Source: Bacillota bacterium
GTDB taxonomy: Bacteria; Bacillota; Sulfobacillia; Sulfobacillales; JAIMBI01
Assembly: GCA_021846565.1 (NCBI GenBank)
Contig: JAJZWS010000017.1
Span: forward strand, 1-51,536
Length of the DNA: 51,536 nucleotides
Direction of reading: 5' to 3'
Shown here: positions 1 through 6,827 of the stretch, piece by piece
How the letters are laid out: every line of letters starts with the position of its first letter
Position numbering within the stretch: position 1 is the stretch's first letter
The notes under the pieces: model-generated
Databases searched by the model: none
Seen by the model: only the letters and a program-made list of their open reading frames with translations
What the model was told of the DNA's origin: nothing
Translations under genes and position numbers: made by a program

Positions 1-84
1 CCAGGCGGGCAGATGCGCTCCCAGCGCCTCGGTGAACGCCCGCTGGGCAATGTCCTTGTGATTGTGTGACCACCCTGACGGCAC
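1..84 (-). CDS. 5' end of an unidentified gene cut by the window edge
   Basis: An open minus-strand frame begins at a GTG (82-84) and runs 28 codons to the window edge. A purine-rich GGGGAAGGGG lies about 6 nt upstream of that GTG, which is the main reason to take it as a start. The visible peptide (MPSGWSHNHKDIAQRAF..., ending ALGAHLPAW) reads like ordinary coding sequence, but it is too short to assign to a family. The call is tentative and no function is proposed. Confidence 0.35.
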   Translation of the reverse strand, partial: MPSGWSHNHKDIAQRAFTEALGAHLPAW

Positions 85-431
85 ATGACACCCCTTCCCC
101 GGTTCCCCACGACCGCACGCACTCCATCTGGCAAGCCCATAATGCGAGCCAATCGGGCAGGGAGCCAGTAATATAGGGGAGGAAGGCATAGAGGAGATAC
201 TACCACGGGTGGATCGCGTCACTGCCTAGAGTATATCACACGATGCGCGGTGGTGGCTGCCAATCCGACAAATGATTTCCGGATCGCGACTGGTCGGGTA
301 TAGTGAGGAACCGCGTGACCCCGGGCCTCGGGTGGCGCACCCAGGGGGCGGGGAGTGGGGCCCGGGCGCGGCCGGTCGTGGTGGCGTGCCGGTCTGCCGC
401 CTGGGGAAGTCCGGCCCGGCTCGTCGTCGGT
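85..431. other. intergenic stretch with no recognised gene
   Basis: About 350 bases lie between the start of the truncated minus-strand gene and the terminator of the two-component operon. The long open frames here are shadows that also run antisense or out of frame through the exported-protein gene. I see no tRNA, no insertion-sequence end and no convincing promoter. It presumably holds the promoter of the truncated gene. Confidence 0.4.
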
Positions 432-470
432 CATATCTAAAGAGCGCCGGAGGCGGGGTCCGCCTCCGGC
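432..470 (-). terminator. hairpin terminator of the two-component operon
   Basis: A perfect 11-bp stem (446-456 with 460-470) has a 3-nt loop. Read on the minus strand it is followed by GCTCTTTAGATATGA, a short T-rich tail. It lies about 48 nt beyond the stop codon of the exported-protein gene and fits an intrinsic terminator for that operon. Confidence 0.7.
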
Positions 471-517
471 GATCGGGTCGGTGGCCAGACGGCCACCCGT
501 GGGCCAGTCCCGACGCT

Positions 518-1159
518 TTAGAACTTTCGGTTCATCACGTGGGGCAGCATGCGGGCAGCGGCCTTTTGAATGCGGGCCTGGCGGGCCGTCGACATCTTGC
601 CAGCCGCTACCAGCTTGGACAGCCGAGCGTTCACGGCGTTTTGGAGTGCCTGCTGCAGAGCCGCCGGGCTGCTGCCGTGCTGGGTCGCCAGCTGCGAGAG
701 CGTGGTGCCTCCCTTGAGGGCCGTGCGCACGGCGCCGGGTGTCATGTGCAGCGTCGTCCCGGTCGTGTGGAGCATCAGGGGGTGGAACGCCCGTGTCCAC
801 CACCGATGTGCTGCGACCACGCGCCACTGGGCATGCGCGATGCGGTGCATTCCCCGCGCCGTCTGCTGGGCGGTCAAATGATGCGCCTTCGCGTACGTCT
901 GAAACTGACTGGACTTGACGCTGGCCACATCGCTTCGGAGCGTCGTGGCCGAAATGCCCAGCTTGCCGGCGAGCTGGGCCCAGAAGCCCGAGGGCGCGCT
1001 TGAGGGGCTGGCGGCAAACACCGCGCCGCCGATGGCGACAGCGGCGGCGGTGCCGACACCCACGGCCACCAGCGCCCATCGGCGGCGGAGCGCGCCGAGG
1101 GTGCGCTGGAGTTGGCTCATGGGGCGGGGGCCGTGGTTCGGTTCGTTCGAATGCTGCAA
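518..1159 (-). CDS. small exported or membrane-anchored protein of unknown function, last gene of a two-component operon
   Basis: The product has 213 residues. A basic N-terminus is followed by one hydrophobic segment (about residues 30-50, WALVAVGVGTAAAVAIGGAVF), so it is probably a signal peptide or anchor. The remainder is Ala/Gln/His-rich and helical, with a C-terminal pattern (GGTTLSQLATQHGSSPAALQQ then SKLVAAGKMSTARQARI) seen in many uncharacterised secreted proteins of Gram-positives and Chloroflexi. The TTG at 1157-1159 is preferred because GGAGGTGA (1166-1173) sits 6 nt upstream; an internal ATG gives a form 13 residues shorter. It lies 70 nt downstream of the sensor kinase in the same direction, so it may be a target or accessory of that system. 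No catalytic motif is visible. Confidence 0.75.
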   Translation of the reverse strand: MQHSNEPNHGPRPMSQLQRTLGALRRRWALVAVGVGTAAAVAIGGAVFAASPSSAPSGFWAQLAGKLGISATTLRSDVASVKSSQFQTYAKAHHLTAQQTARGMHRIAHAQWRVVAAHRWWTRAFHPLMLHTTGTTLHMTPGAVRTALKGGTTLSQLATQHGSSPAALQQALQNAVNARLSKLVAAGKMSTARQARIQKAAARMLPHVMNRKF

Positions 1160-1229
1160 ACCGTGTCACCTCCACGCGCATCGTGCCCCGGGGAGATTAA
1201 GACATTGTCAAGCGATGATAAAGTGCTCG

Positions 1230-2630
1230 TTAAGATTGTCTTGATGCCGGCCCGCCAGCGGGCGGGGCCGGTGGTTCGCCCGGCGGTCCCGCCGGCAGCA
1301 CCACGAAGAACGTCGCACCATGTCCCGGCGTGGATTCGACCCCGATGCGACCGCCGTGCAGCTCCACCAGCTCTTTTGCAATGGCGAGCCCGAGGCCAAA
1401 CCCGCCGGTGCCGCGGCTTCGCGAGGAGTCCACCCGATACAGGCGGTCAAAAACATGCGCCTGGTGCTCCGGGGCAATGCCGGGGCCGTTGTCGGCCACG
1501 GTAACCCGTACTTCCCGGGCTGGGGCGTCGGCCTCGACGCGAATGGCCACGCGCCCACCATCCGGCGTGTACTTGACGGCGTTGCCCACCAGGTTGCCCA
1601 GCACTTGGCGCAGACGCCGGGCGTCGCCCCATACCGAAGGAACGGGGATTCGGTCTACCGTGAGGTGAATGTGGCGCTGGTCCGCCGACCGCCGCCATTC
1701 CGTGCCCACGTCCACCGCCAACTGAGCCAGGTCCACTTCGGACCGCTGGAGGTAAAGCTGGTGGGCGTCGGCCAGCGCCATGTCCTGCAGCTCATCCACC
1801 AACTGCGCAACGATGCGGGCCTGCTGCTGAGCCACCGCCAGCGGATCGGCGCCGGGGATGTCGACCCCTTCGCGCCACGCTTCCAGGTATCCCTCCAAGA
1901 TGGCCAGCGGCGTGCGCAGCTCGTGCGCCACGTCCGCCATAAGGCGCTGGCGGTCCGCCTCGCCCGATTCCAGGGCGCTGGCCATGCGGTTGAAGTCGTC
2001 CGCCAGGGCGCGCACCTCCGCCGGGCCTTCGGGCGCCACGCGGTAGCTCCACTCACCCGCGCCCAGGCGGCGCGCTCCCTGCGCAATGTGCTGGAGTTGC
2101 CGCACGATGCGGTCCCCGACCAGGCTCGAGAGCAGCAGCGAGGCCAGAAAACCCACCAGCGACGCCACCAGGAGCGAGGAGAGCAAGCTCCGGATCACGG
2201 GGGACAGCCGCGGTCCCAGGGTGGGGAGATGCGACAGCACCACCCGAATATGCGGGCCAAGGGCATAGAGCCGCACGGTGGTCGCGACCGTCGAGCCGCC
2301 ATGGCGCCCGCCCACCGGTGGCTGTGCGCGGTACAGCACGTGGCCCGCCTCGGTTTCGATGGTGATGACGCTGCCCAGCAGCGTGGCGTAATGCGCGGCC
2401 GCCGCCTGGAGGCCGGGTTCCCCCTGGCGGCGGTACTGCTCGGCCAGCGCCCCGCCCACCCGATGCACCATCGCGAGGCTGCGCCGGTGGTTGTACGCGG
2501 TCAGCTGGCTGGCGGTCGCATGCTGGACGAACAGCCCCACGACGCCCAAGGCTACCGCGGTCGATGCCATAGCGGCCAAAAATAACTGCGCCCAGAGCGA
2601 CAGGCGGCGGCGCGGCGCCGCGCCGGTCAT
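1230..2630 (-). CDS. two-component sensor histidine kinase, HAMP-containing
   Basis: The product has 466 residues and is a membrane sensor kinase that would autophosphorylate and pass phosphate to the response regulator encoded just upstream. It has a first membrane helix (about 14-35), an extracytoplasmic sensor region (about 36-142), a second helix (about 146-170), a HAMP linker, a HisKA helix with phospho-acceptor His236 in DVAHELRTPLA, and an ATPase domain with an N-box (NLVGNAVKYTPDGG), G1 box (DNGPGIAPEH), F box and G2 box (GFGLGLAIAKELVELHGG). All catalytic boxes are present. The start overlaps the regulator stop by 4 nt, indicating translational coupling. The signal cannot be read from the sequence; the short variable sensor region is typical of envelope-stress or metal kinases. 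Confidence 0.95.
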   Translation of the reverse strand: MTGAAPRRRLSLWAQLFLAAMASTAVALGVVGLFVQHATASQLTAYNHRRSLAMVHRVGGALAEQYRRQGEPGLQAAAAHYATLLGSVITIETEAGHVLYRAQPPVGGRHGGSTVATTVRLYALGPHIRVVLSHLPTLGPRLSPVIRSLLSSLLVASLVGFLASLLLSSLVGDRIVRQLQHIAQGARRLGAGEWSYRVAPEGPAEVRALADDFNRMASALESGEADRQRLMADVAHELRTPLAILEGYLEAWREGVDIPGADPLAVAQQQARIVAQLVDELQDMALADAHQLYLQRSEVDLAQLAVDVGTEWRRSADQRHIHLTVDRIPVPSVWGDARRLRQVLGNLVGNAVKYTPDGGRVAIRVEADAPAREVRVTVADNGPGIAPEHQAHVFDRLYRVDSSRSRGTGGFGLGLAIAKELVELHGGRIGVESTPGHGATFFVVLPAGPPGEPPAPPAGGPASRQS

Positions 2631-3346
2631 GACGGCAGCGGGGCCCCGCCACCGCCGTCTTCGGGGGGCTCGAAGCGATAGCCGACGCCGTACACCGTAT
2701 GGATGGGGCTGGGCCGGAGTCCTAGCTTCTTGCGCAGGTTCGCGACGTGCACGTCGACGTTGCGGTCATAGCCTAAAAAGTCCGTCCCGACGGCCCCATC
2801 CAGCAGCTGCTGGCGGGTGAGGGTCCAGCCCGGGCGGTGAATCAAGAGCGTCAGGAGGCGAAACTCCGTCGGGGTGAGCGTGATGGGCTGGCCCGCCACC
2901 TCCACGAGATGCCGGTCCTCATCCACCGTGATGCCGGCTACGGTCCGCGTGCGGGATGCCGGTGGCCCGCCCCGCACGCGCCGCAGGATTGCCTCCACGC
3001 GCAACACCACCTCGGCTGGGGAAAACGGCTTGGTCACGTAGTCGTCCGCGCCGAGCTGCAGGCCGCGCAGGCGGTCCGCCTCGGTGCTTTTGGCGGTCAA
3101 CAGCAGCACGGGCGGTGCCGCCCCATCGTTCTGAAGGCGCTCCAGTACCGAAAAGCCGTCCAGCTTGGGCAATAGGACGTCCAGGATGACCAGTCCTGGG
3201 GTGGAGTCGCGCAGACCGGCCAGGGCCGTGGCCCCATCTTCGTAAAGCTGCACGGCAAAGCCCGCGCGCTGGAGGTACGCCGCCAGCAACTGGCGGAGCG
3301 CGGGTTCGTCCTCGACGACGGCCACGACGGGCTTGGCGGTGCTCAT
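2627..3346 (-). CDS. OmpR/PhoB-family response regulator
   Basis: The product has 239 residues. An N-terminal receiver domain (about 5-120) carries acidic residues E12/D13, phospho-acceptor Asp56 in VILDVLLPKLDG, the switch Thr in LLLTAKS and the conserved Lys in DDYVTKPFSPAE. A C-terminal winged helix (about 145-230) has the family pattern LTPTEFRLL and DVHVANLRKKLG. It is the first gene of a three-gene operon with the kinase and a small exported protein. A candidate -10 box ends only 6 nt before the ATG and no good ribosome binding site is visible, so the message may be leaderless. Confidence 0.95.
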   Translation of the reverse strand: MSTAKPVVAVVEDEPALRQLLAAYLQRAGFAVQLYEDGATALAGLRDSTPGLVILDVLLPKLDGFSVLERLQNDGAAPPVLLLTAKSTEADRLRGLQLGADDYVTKPFSPAEVVLRVEAILRRVRGGPPASRTRTVAGITVDEDRHLVEVAGQPITLTPTEFRLLTLLIHRPGWTLTRQQLLDGAVGTDFLGYDRNVDVHVANLRKKLGLRPSPIHTVYGVGYRFEPPEDGGGGAPLPS

Positions 3347-3352
3347 AGCCCC

Positions 3353-3384
3353 AGTATAGCCGCAGACCCGGCCCGAACCGTCAA
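3353..3384 (-). promoter_or_regulatory. candidate promoter of the two-component operon
   Basis: On the minus strand TTGACG (3379-3384) and TATACT (3353-3358) are separated by 20 nt, longer than the usual 17. The -10 box ends 6 nt before the ATG of the response regulator, so transcription would begin at or next to the start codon. Confidence 0.4.
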
Positions 3385-3468
3385 TGGAATGTTAAGCTCA
3401 GGATCATCGAGGGTCCGCGGGGCCGGCACGCAAAGCGTCGGGACCGGTGGCGGGCGGGGAGGTGCCCC

Positions 3469-3849
3469 GTGAAGTTGGCGTATGCGGTGGTGCGCGTCCG
3501 CGACTTGCCGCGGATGGCCGCCTGGTACGAGAGGCTCCTGGGTCAGCCGCCCGATCGGCGGCGCACCGTGGCCGAGCTGGCAACCGATCCGTGGGTGCAG
3601 TTCACCTTCGTGGGCGGTGCCGCCCTGGCGTTGCAGGGTGTGGATCCGCTGGCGGACGTGGCCTTTGGCGGGGCATGGGACCGCGGGGCGGTCTACCTGG
3701 CGTGCCCCGTGATGCAGGTGGTCTACCGCCTGCGCGCGGCCGATGAGCGCGTCGAAGGGCCGGAGGTGGACGGTCCCCTGCTGCAAGCCGTCGTGGTGGA
3801 CCCAGAGGGAAACCGCGTGCGCCTGATAGAGTGGCTGTCGAACCCCTGA
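3469..3849 (+). CDS. VOC-superfamily (glyoxalase/bleomycin-resistance fold) protein
   Basis: The product has 126 residues, one VOC domain in length. It shows the typical opening strand and helix (YAVVRVRDLPRMAAWYERLLGQPP) and the closing strand VVVDPEGNRVRLIEW, where the final Glu is a usual metal ligand. The GTG start has a GGGGAGGTG ribosome binding site 5 nt upstream. The family ranges from glyoxalases to dioxygenases and antibiotic-binding proteins, and the substrate cannot be inferred. It stands alone between the two-component promoter and the UPF0173 gene. Confidence 0.8.
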   Translation: MKLAYAVVRVRDLPRMAAWYERLLGQPPDRRRTVAELATDPWVQFTFVGGAALALQGVDPLADVAFGGAWDRGAVYLACPVMQVVYRLRAADERVEGPEVDGPLLQAVVVDPEGNRVRLIEWLSNP

Positions 3850-3993
3850 GCGCCCAGGACCCCTGGCAAAACGGAAAAAGATGGGTTCCGATCGGTTGAC
3901 GCCGGCGTTGCAGTGGCCCACCATAATAGAGTCCGGTGCTGGGGCGCGCGCGCGGACCCGGCGGCCGATATTGTGCGAAGAGGGGGCACACGG

Positions 3994-4719
3994 ATGGCCA
4001 ACGCAGAGGGCATCGCGCTGAACGGCACATGTATCACATGGCTGGGCCACGCCGCATTTCTGATCGAGACGTCTCGGGGTCGGCGCTTGGTGATGGACCC
4101 GTTTCTCACGCACAACCCCATGTGTCCGGACGGTTTCCGGCACATTGACGCTGCGGATGTTATTACGGTATCCCATGGACACTCGGACCACATGGAAGAT
4201 GCGGCCGCCATTGGGCAGCGCACCGGCGCGCCTATTGTGGCCAACTATGAGATTGCGAGCTACCTGCAGGACGTGGAGGGTGCTCCCGCCACGATTGGGA
4301 TGAACAAGGGGGGCACCGTGGAGGTGGCGGGCCTTCGCCTCACGATGGTGGAAGCGGTGCACTCCAGCGGTATCGCCACGCCAGAGGGCCAGCGCTACGG
4401 TGGAGAGGCGGCGGGATTCGTGGTGGAGCTGGAAGACGGGCTCACCCTGTATCACGCGGGGGACACCAACGTGTTTTCCGACATGCGCCTGATTCACGAT
4501 TTGTACGCCCCGGCCATCGCGCTGCTGCCCATCGGGGGGCACTTCACCATGGCGCCCAAGGAGGCGGCGTACGCGGTTCGGCTGCTGGGGCCCCAAGTCG
4601 TGATCCCCATGCACTACGGTACGTTTCCACCCTTGACGGGGACGCCCGCGGCGCTGGCGGATCTGGTGGGGGACCAGGCGCGGGTGGTGGCGCTCCAGCC
4701 GGGAGAGTCTTACGCCTGA
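3994..4719 (+). CDS. UPF0173-type metal-dependent hydrolase (metallo-beta-lactamase fold)
   Basis: The product has 241 residues from this ATG, close to the roughly 226-235 usual for UPF0173 (YtkL-like) proteins. Metal-binding motifs are present in order: GHAAFLIE, DPFLTHNP, VSHGHSDHMEDA (HxHxDH type), HAGDTNVFSD, GGHFTMAP and IPMHYGTFP. These match a dinuclear-zinc hydrolase; the physiological substrate of the family is not established. The start was chosen for AGAGGGGG about 8 nt upstream; in-frame sequence upstream lacks family similarity. It is followed immediately by the nuclease-like frame. Confidence 0.88.
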   Translation: MANAEGIALNGTCITWLGHAAFLIETSRGRRLVMDPFLTHNPMCPDGFRHIDAADVITVSHGHSDHMEDAAAIGQRTGAPIVANYEIASYLQDVEGAPATIGMNKGGTVEVAGLRLTMVEAVHSSGIATPEGQRYGGEAAGFVVELEDGLTLYHAGDTNVFSDMRLIHDLYAPAIALLPIGGHFTMAPKEAAYAVRLLGPQVVIPMHYGTFPPLTGTPAALADLVGDQARVVALQPGESYA

Positions 4720-4792
4720 GCGCGAGCGGGCGCGCCGCCGGCCGCGCTCGCTCGCCGCGTCCCAGGCCGGGGGCTGTCTGCGCTACGCCACG

Positions 4793-5428
4793 ATGGGCCT
4801 GTTGGGCTTTGGACGGCGTTTGGACGAGGACACCCGGGTGCGCATGGCCGCAGGTACGGCCATGCACCGGCAGTTTCAACAGGAGCTGACGGACCGCGGG
4901 CTTCTCGTGCGGGCGGAGGTGACGATCCGCGACCCGGGACTCCTGATGTCCGGGCGCATCGACGCGGTGATTCATGAAGGGACCGAGGCGGTGCCCTTGG
5001 AGTACAAGACCGTCAACTCGGTGCGCTTTGCCCAGATGCGCCAGGAAGGCCCGGGGGTGTCCCATTGGGCGCAGCTGGCGCTTTATTTGGCGTGTCCGCC
5101 CCGTCCGTTTTCGCATGGGGTGCTAGTGGTGGACGAGCGCGCGCCGGCAGGGGGTCGGCTGGTGGCCCGGCAGCCCGCCGGGAGCCTGTTCGCCGACTGG
5201 GTGGTGGCTCGGGTGCAGCAGGCCTGGCGCTGGGCGGAGGAGGGCGCCCTGCCCCCGCGAGAGCCGGCGCTCCACTGCCTCGATTGCGACCGCTGGGAGC
5301 GGTGCTATCGGACGGACGAGGAACGCCAGACGGCGGTGGCGGCGCATCCCGCCTGGGATCCGTCGCCGGCGATGCCCTGGGAGCCGATTGCGTGGGAATC
5401 TCACCATGATCTGTTAAAGGAGCGATAA
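4793..5428 (+). CDS. Cas4-like PD-(D/E)XK nuclease, true N-terminus uncertain
   Basis: The 211 residues from the first canonical start contain the nuclease core: a Gln/His helix (GTAMHRQFQQEL), the catalytic Asp in SGRIDAVI, ExK in LEYKTV, and a C-terminal cysteine cluster CLDCDRWERC as in Cas4/RecB-like Fe-S nucleases. The same frame stays open upstream of the ATG to 4637 and encodes SLAASQAGGCLRYAT, which resembles the conserved N-terminal segment carrying the fourth cluster cysteine. That stretch contains no ATG, GTG or TTG, so initiation may be non-canonical or a base may be wrong. The ATG at 4793 lacks a ribosome binding site. The gene lies directly after the UPF0173 gene and 3 nt before the OsmC gene. 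No CRISPR array or cas genes are nearby, so this is an orphan repair-type or unknown nuclease. Confidence 0.75.
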   Translation: MGLLGFGRRLDEDTRVRMAAGTAMHRQFQQELTDRGLLVRAEVTIRDPGLLMSGRIDAVIHEGTEAVPLEYKTVNSVRFAQMRQEGPGVSHWAQLALYLACPPRPFSHGVLVVDERAPAGGRLVARQPAGSLFADWVVARVQQAWRWAEEGALPPREPALHCLDCDRWERCYRTDEERQTAVAAHPAWDPSPAMPWEPIAWESHHDLLKER

Positions 5429-5431
5429 GAG

Positions 5432-5863
5432 ATGGCCAAGGCACAGATGACATGGCTTTCCGGCATGGCCCTGGAAGGTACGGCCGAGTCGGGACACCGG
5501 GTGGTGGTGGATTCGTCCCCCGATGTTGGGGGAGAGAACCGGGGCTTTCGCCCCACGGAGCTGACCCTGATTTCGCTCATGGGATGCACCGGCATCGACG
5601 TGCTCTCGATCCTGCAGAAGATGCGTGTGACGGTGGATGCGTTTGATATGGACGCCGACGCAGACCGGCGCGAGACGCACCCCAAGATTTTCGAGCATGT
5701 GATGGTGAACTATCGGCTGACGTCGCCCGACTGCACGCCCGCGCAACTGGAGCGCGCCGTCACGCTGTCCGCCGAGCGCTACTGCACCGTGTCGGCGATG
5801 CTGGAACCTCCGGTGGCGATTCGCCGCATGATTTACTTGAACGGCGAGCGGCTCGACGCTTGA
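5432..5863 (+). CDS. OsmC/Ohr-family thiol peroxidase-like protein
   Basis: The product has 143 residues, the usual OsmC length. The two conserved cysteines occur in LISLMGCTGIDVL (helix start) and SAERYCTVSAML, as in organic-hydroperoxide-reducing OsmC proteins, which act in the cytosol. AAAGGAG, inside the last codons of the nuclease gene, lies 7-8 nt before the ATG, so the two genes are co-transcribed. It could be the YhfA-like OsmC subgroup rather than Ohr; that distinction is not safe from the sequence alone. Confidence 0.9.
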   Translation: MAKAQMTWLSGMALEGTAESGHRVVVDSSPDVGGENRGFRPTELTLISLMGCTGIDVLSILQKMRVTVDAFDMDADADRRETHPKIFEHVMVNYRLTSPDCTPAQLERAVTLSAERYCTVSAMLEPPVAIRRMIYLNGERLDA

Positions 5864-5869
5864 GGCGGC

Positions 5870-6481
5870 CTAGTCCAACCGGGCGCCCAGCGACGAGGCC
5901 AGGAGCAAGGCCTGGGACACGTCGATGCGCACGCCGTGCCAGTCGATCCCCGCCAGCGCCACCTCGGTCAGGTTGGCGCCGCGGAGGTCCGCCCCGGCCC
6001 ACTTGACGCCATCGAGGGTCGCCCGCTCCAGGTGGGCGTCCCGCAGGATGGCGCGTTCCAGGTGCGCCCCGGTGAGGTCCGCCTCGACCAGCTTCACCCC
6101 GGTGAGGTCGAATCCTGTCCAGGCCACGTTGCGGAGCGCGGTGTAGGACCAGTCGCCACGAACAAGGGTGGCGGCGGCCCACCGAGCCTCCTCGAATCGG
6201 GACCCGGTCAGCTTGCAGTCGCGAAAGGTGGCCGCAAACAGGTTCGTGCCGCGAAACCGACAGTGAATAAAGGCGCTGCTGTCGTGCACCGAGGCGTTCC
6301 AGGCGGTTTCGGTGAAGTCGCACTCCACAAAGCGGCAGGTCGCGGTCGAGACGCTGGACCAGTCGCGATGGCCAAAGCGGCAGCCGATAAATTCCGCGCC
6401 CGTGACCAGCCCATCAGGGAACAGCGCGGCGGCGTTGGGCATCGTGTGGTCCCGAAACGGTCTCGTCGTCTCGTCTCCCAT
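5870..6481 (-). CDS. pentapeptide-repeat protein
   Basis: The product has 203 residues from the ATG at 6479-6481, which has AGAGGGAG upstream. Almost the whole protein is built of A(D/N)LxG-like pentapeptides, for example FIGCRFGHRDW, DLTGVKLVEADLTGAHL and GADLRGANL, which fold as a right-handed quadrilateral beta-helix. Some such proteins mimic DNA and protect gyrase; most have no known role. It is convergent with the OsmC gene (6 nt apart) and divergent from the small gene at 6615. A longer reading to 6523 is less likely because it lacks a ribosome binding site. Confidence 0.88.
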   Translation of the reverse strand: MGDETTRPFRDHTMPNAAALFPDGLVTGAEFIGCRFGHRDWSSVSTATCRFVECDFTETAWNASVHDSSAFIHCRFRGTNLFAATFRDCKLTGSRFEEARWAAATLVRGDWSYTALRNVAWTGFDLTGVKLVEADLTGAHLERAILRDAHLERATLDGVKWAGADLRGANLTEVALAGIDWHGVRIDVSQALLLASSLGARLD

Positions 6482-6614
6482 GGCTTGTCTCCCTCTTCGC
6501 GCCCCGCTGGCTCTCCGAAGCAATTCAGTGCAATTGTCCCCCCGCTGTCAACATGTGCGCCTGGGACAGGCGCCGCGGCCGGGGACACTAGCAGCGTGAG
6601 AAGGGAGGCGCATC

Positions 6615-6785
6615 GTGGCTAAAAAGACGCTGAAGTCGTTCACCACCGAGCGGTTTCAACAGGAAGTGGCGCGCGAATTGGGCATCGATCTCAGCCAATC
6701 CAGCGGACAGGCACGTGCCCGCCGCGAGGCCCAGACGGATCCCCAATCCGTCCCCGCGCCGAAGACGCCGGACCGTCAGGCCTAG
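6615..6785 (+). CDS. 56-residue small protein, possibly small acid-soluble spore protein-like
   Basis: A GTG start is preceded by AAGGGAGG with ideal spacing and gives a 56-residue basic protein. The segment FQQEVARELGIDLSQ is reminiscent of the helix found in alpha/beta-type small acid-soluble spore proteins (KYEIAxELGVxL), but the second conserved block with the GPR-protease site (GGEITKR) is missing, so the assignment is weak. The tail is Pro/Gln-rich. A strong hairpin follows the stop. The ribosome binding site and terminator support a real gene. Confidence 0.55.
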   Translation: MAKKTLKSFTTERFQQEVARELGIDLSQSSGQARARREAQTDPQSVPAPKTPDRQA

Positions 6786-6788
6786 CAC

Positions 6789-6826
6789 GCGGAGGCCCCG
6801 CCCTGGTTCCGGGGCGCGGCCTCCGC
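6789..6826. terminator. bidirectional hairpin between the small gene and aspS
   Basis: A 9-bp perfect stem (6789-6797 with 6818-6826) with additional inner pairing sits in the 42-nt gap between two convergent genes. Neither side has a clear T tract. It could serve both strands. Confidence 0.5.
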
Positions 6827-6827
6827 C

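Noticed and set aside
219-1181. Long minus-strand frame (320 codons) over the exported-protein gene
   Set aside because: Arg/Pro/Gly-rich with no family features; it runs in a different frame from the better supported exported-protein gene, which has a good ribosome binding site and signal-like helix.
1201-1229. Extra copy of the peptide-regulon palindrome (GACATTGTC)
   Set aside because: The half-site spacing is two bases shorter and the flanks differ; it lies inside the two-component operon.
1320-2585. 421-codon plus-strand frame
   Set aside because: Exactly antisense to the sensor kinase, whose motifs are all intact; a GC-rich shadow frame.
4793-5428. CRISPR-associated Cas4
   Set aside because: The fold and cysteines resemble Cas4, but there is no repeat array and no cas1, cas2 or effector gene in the window.
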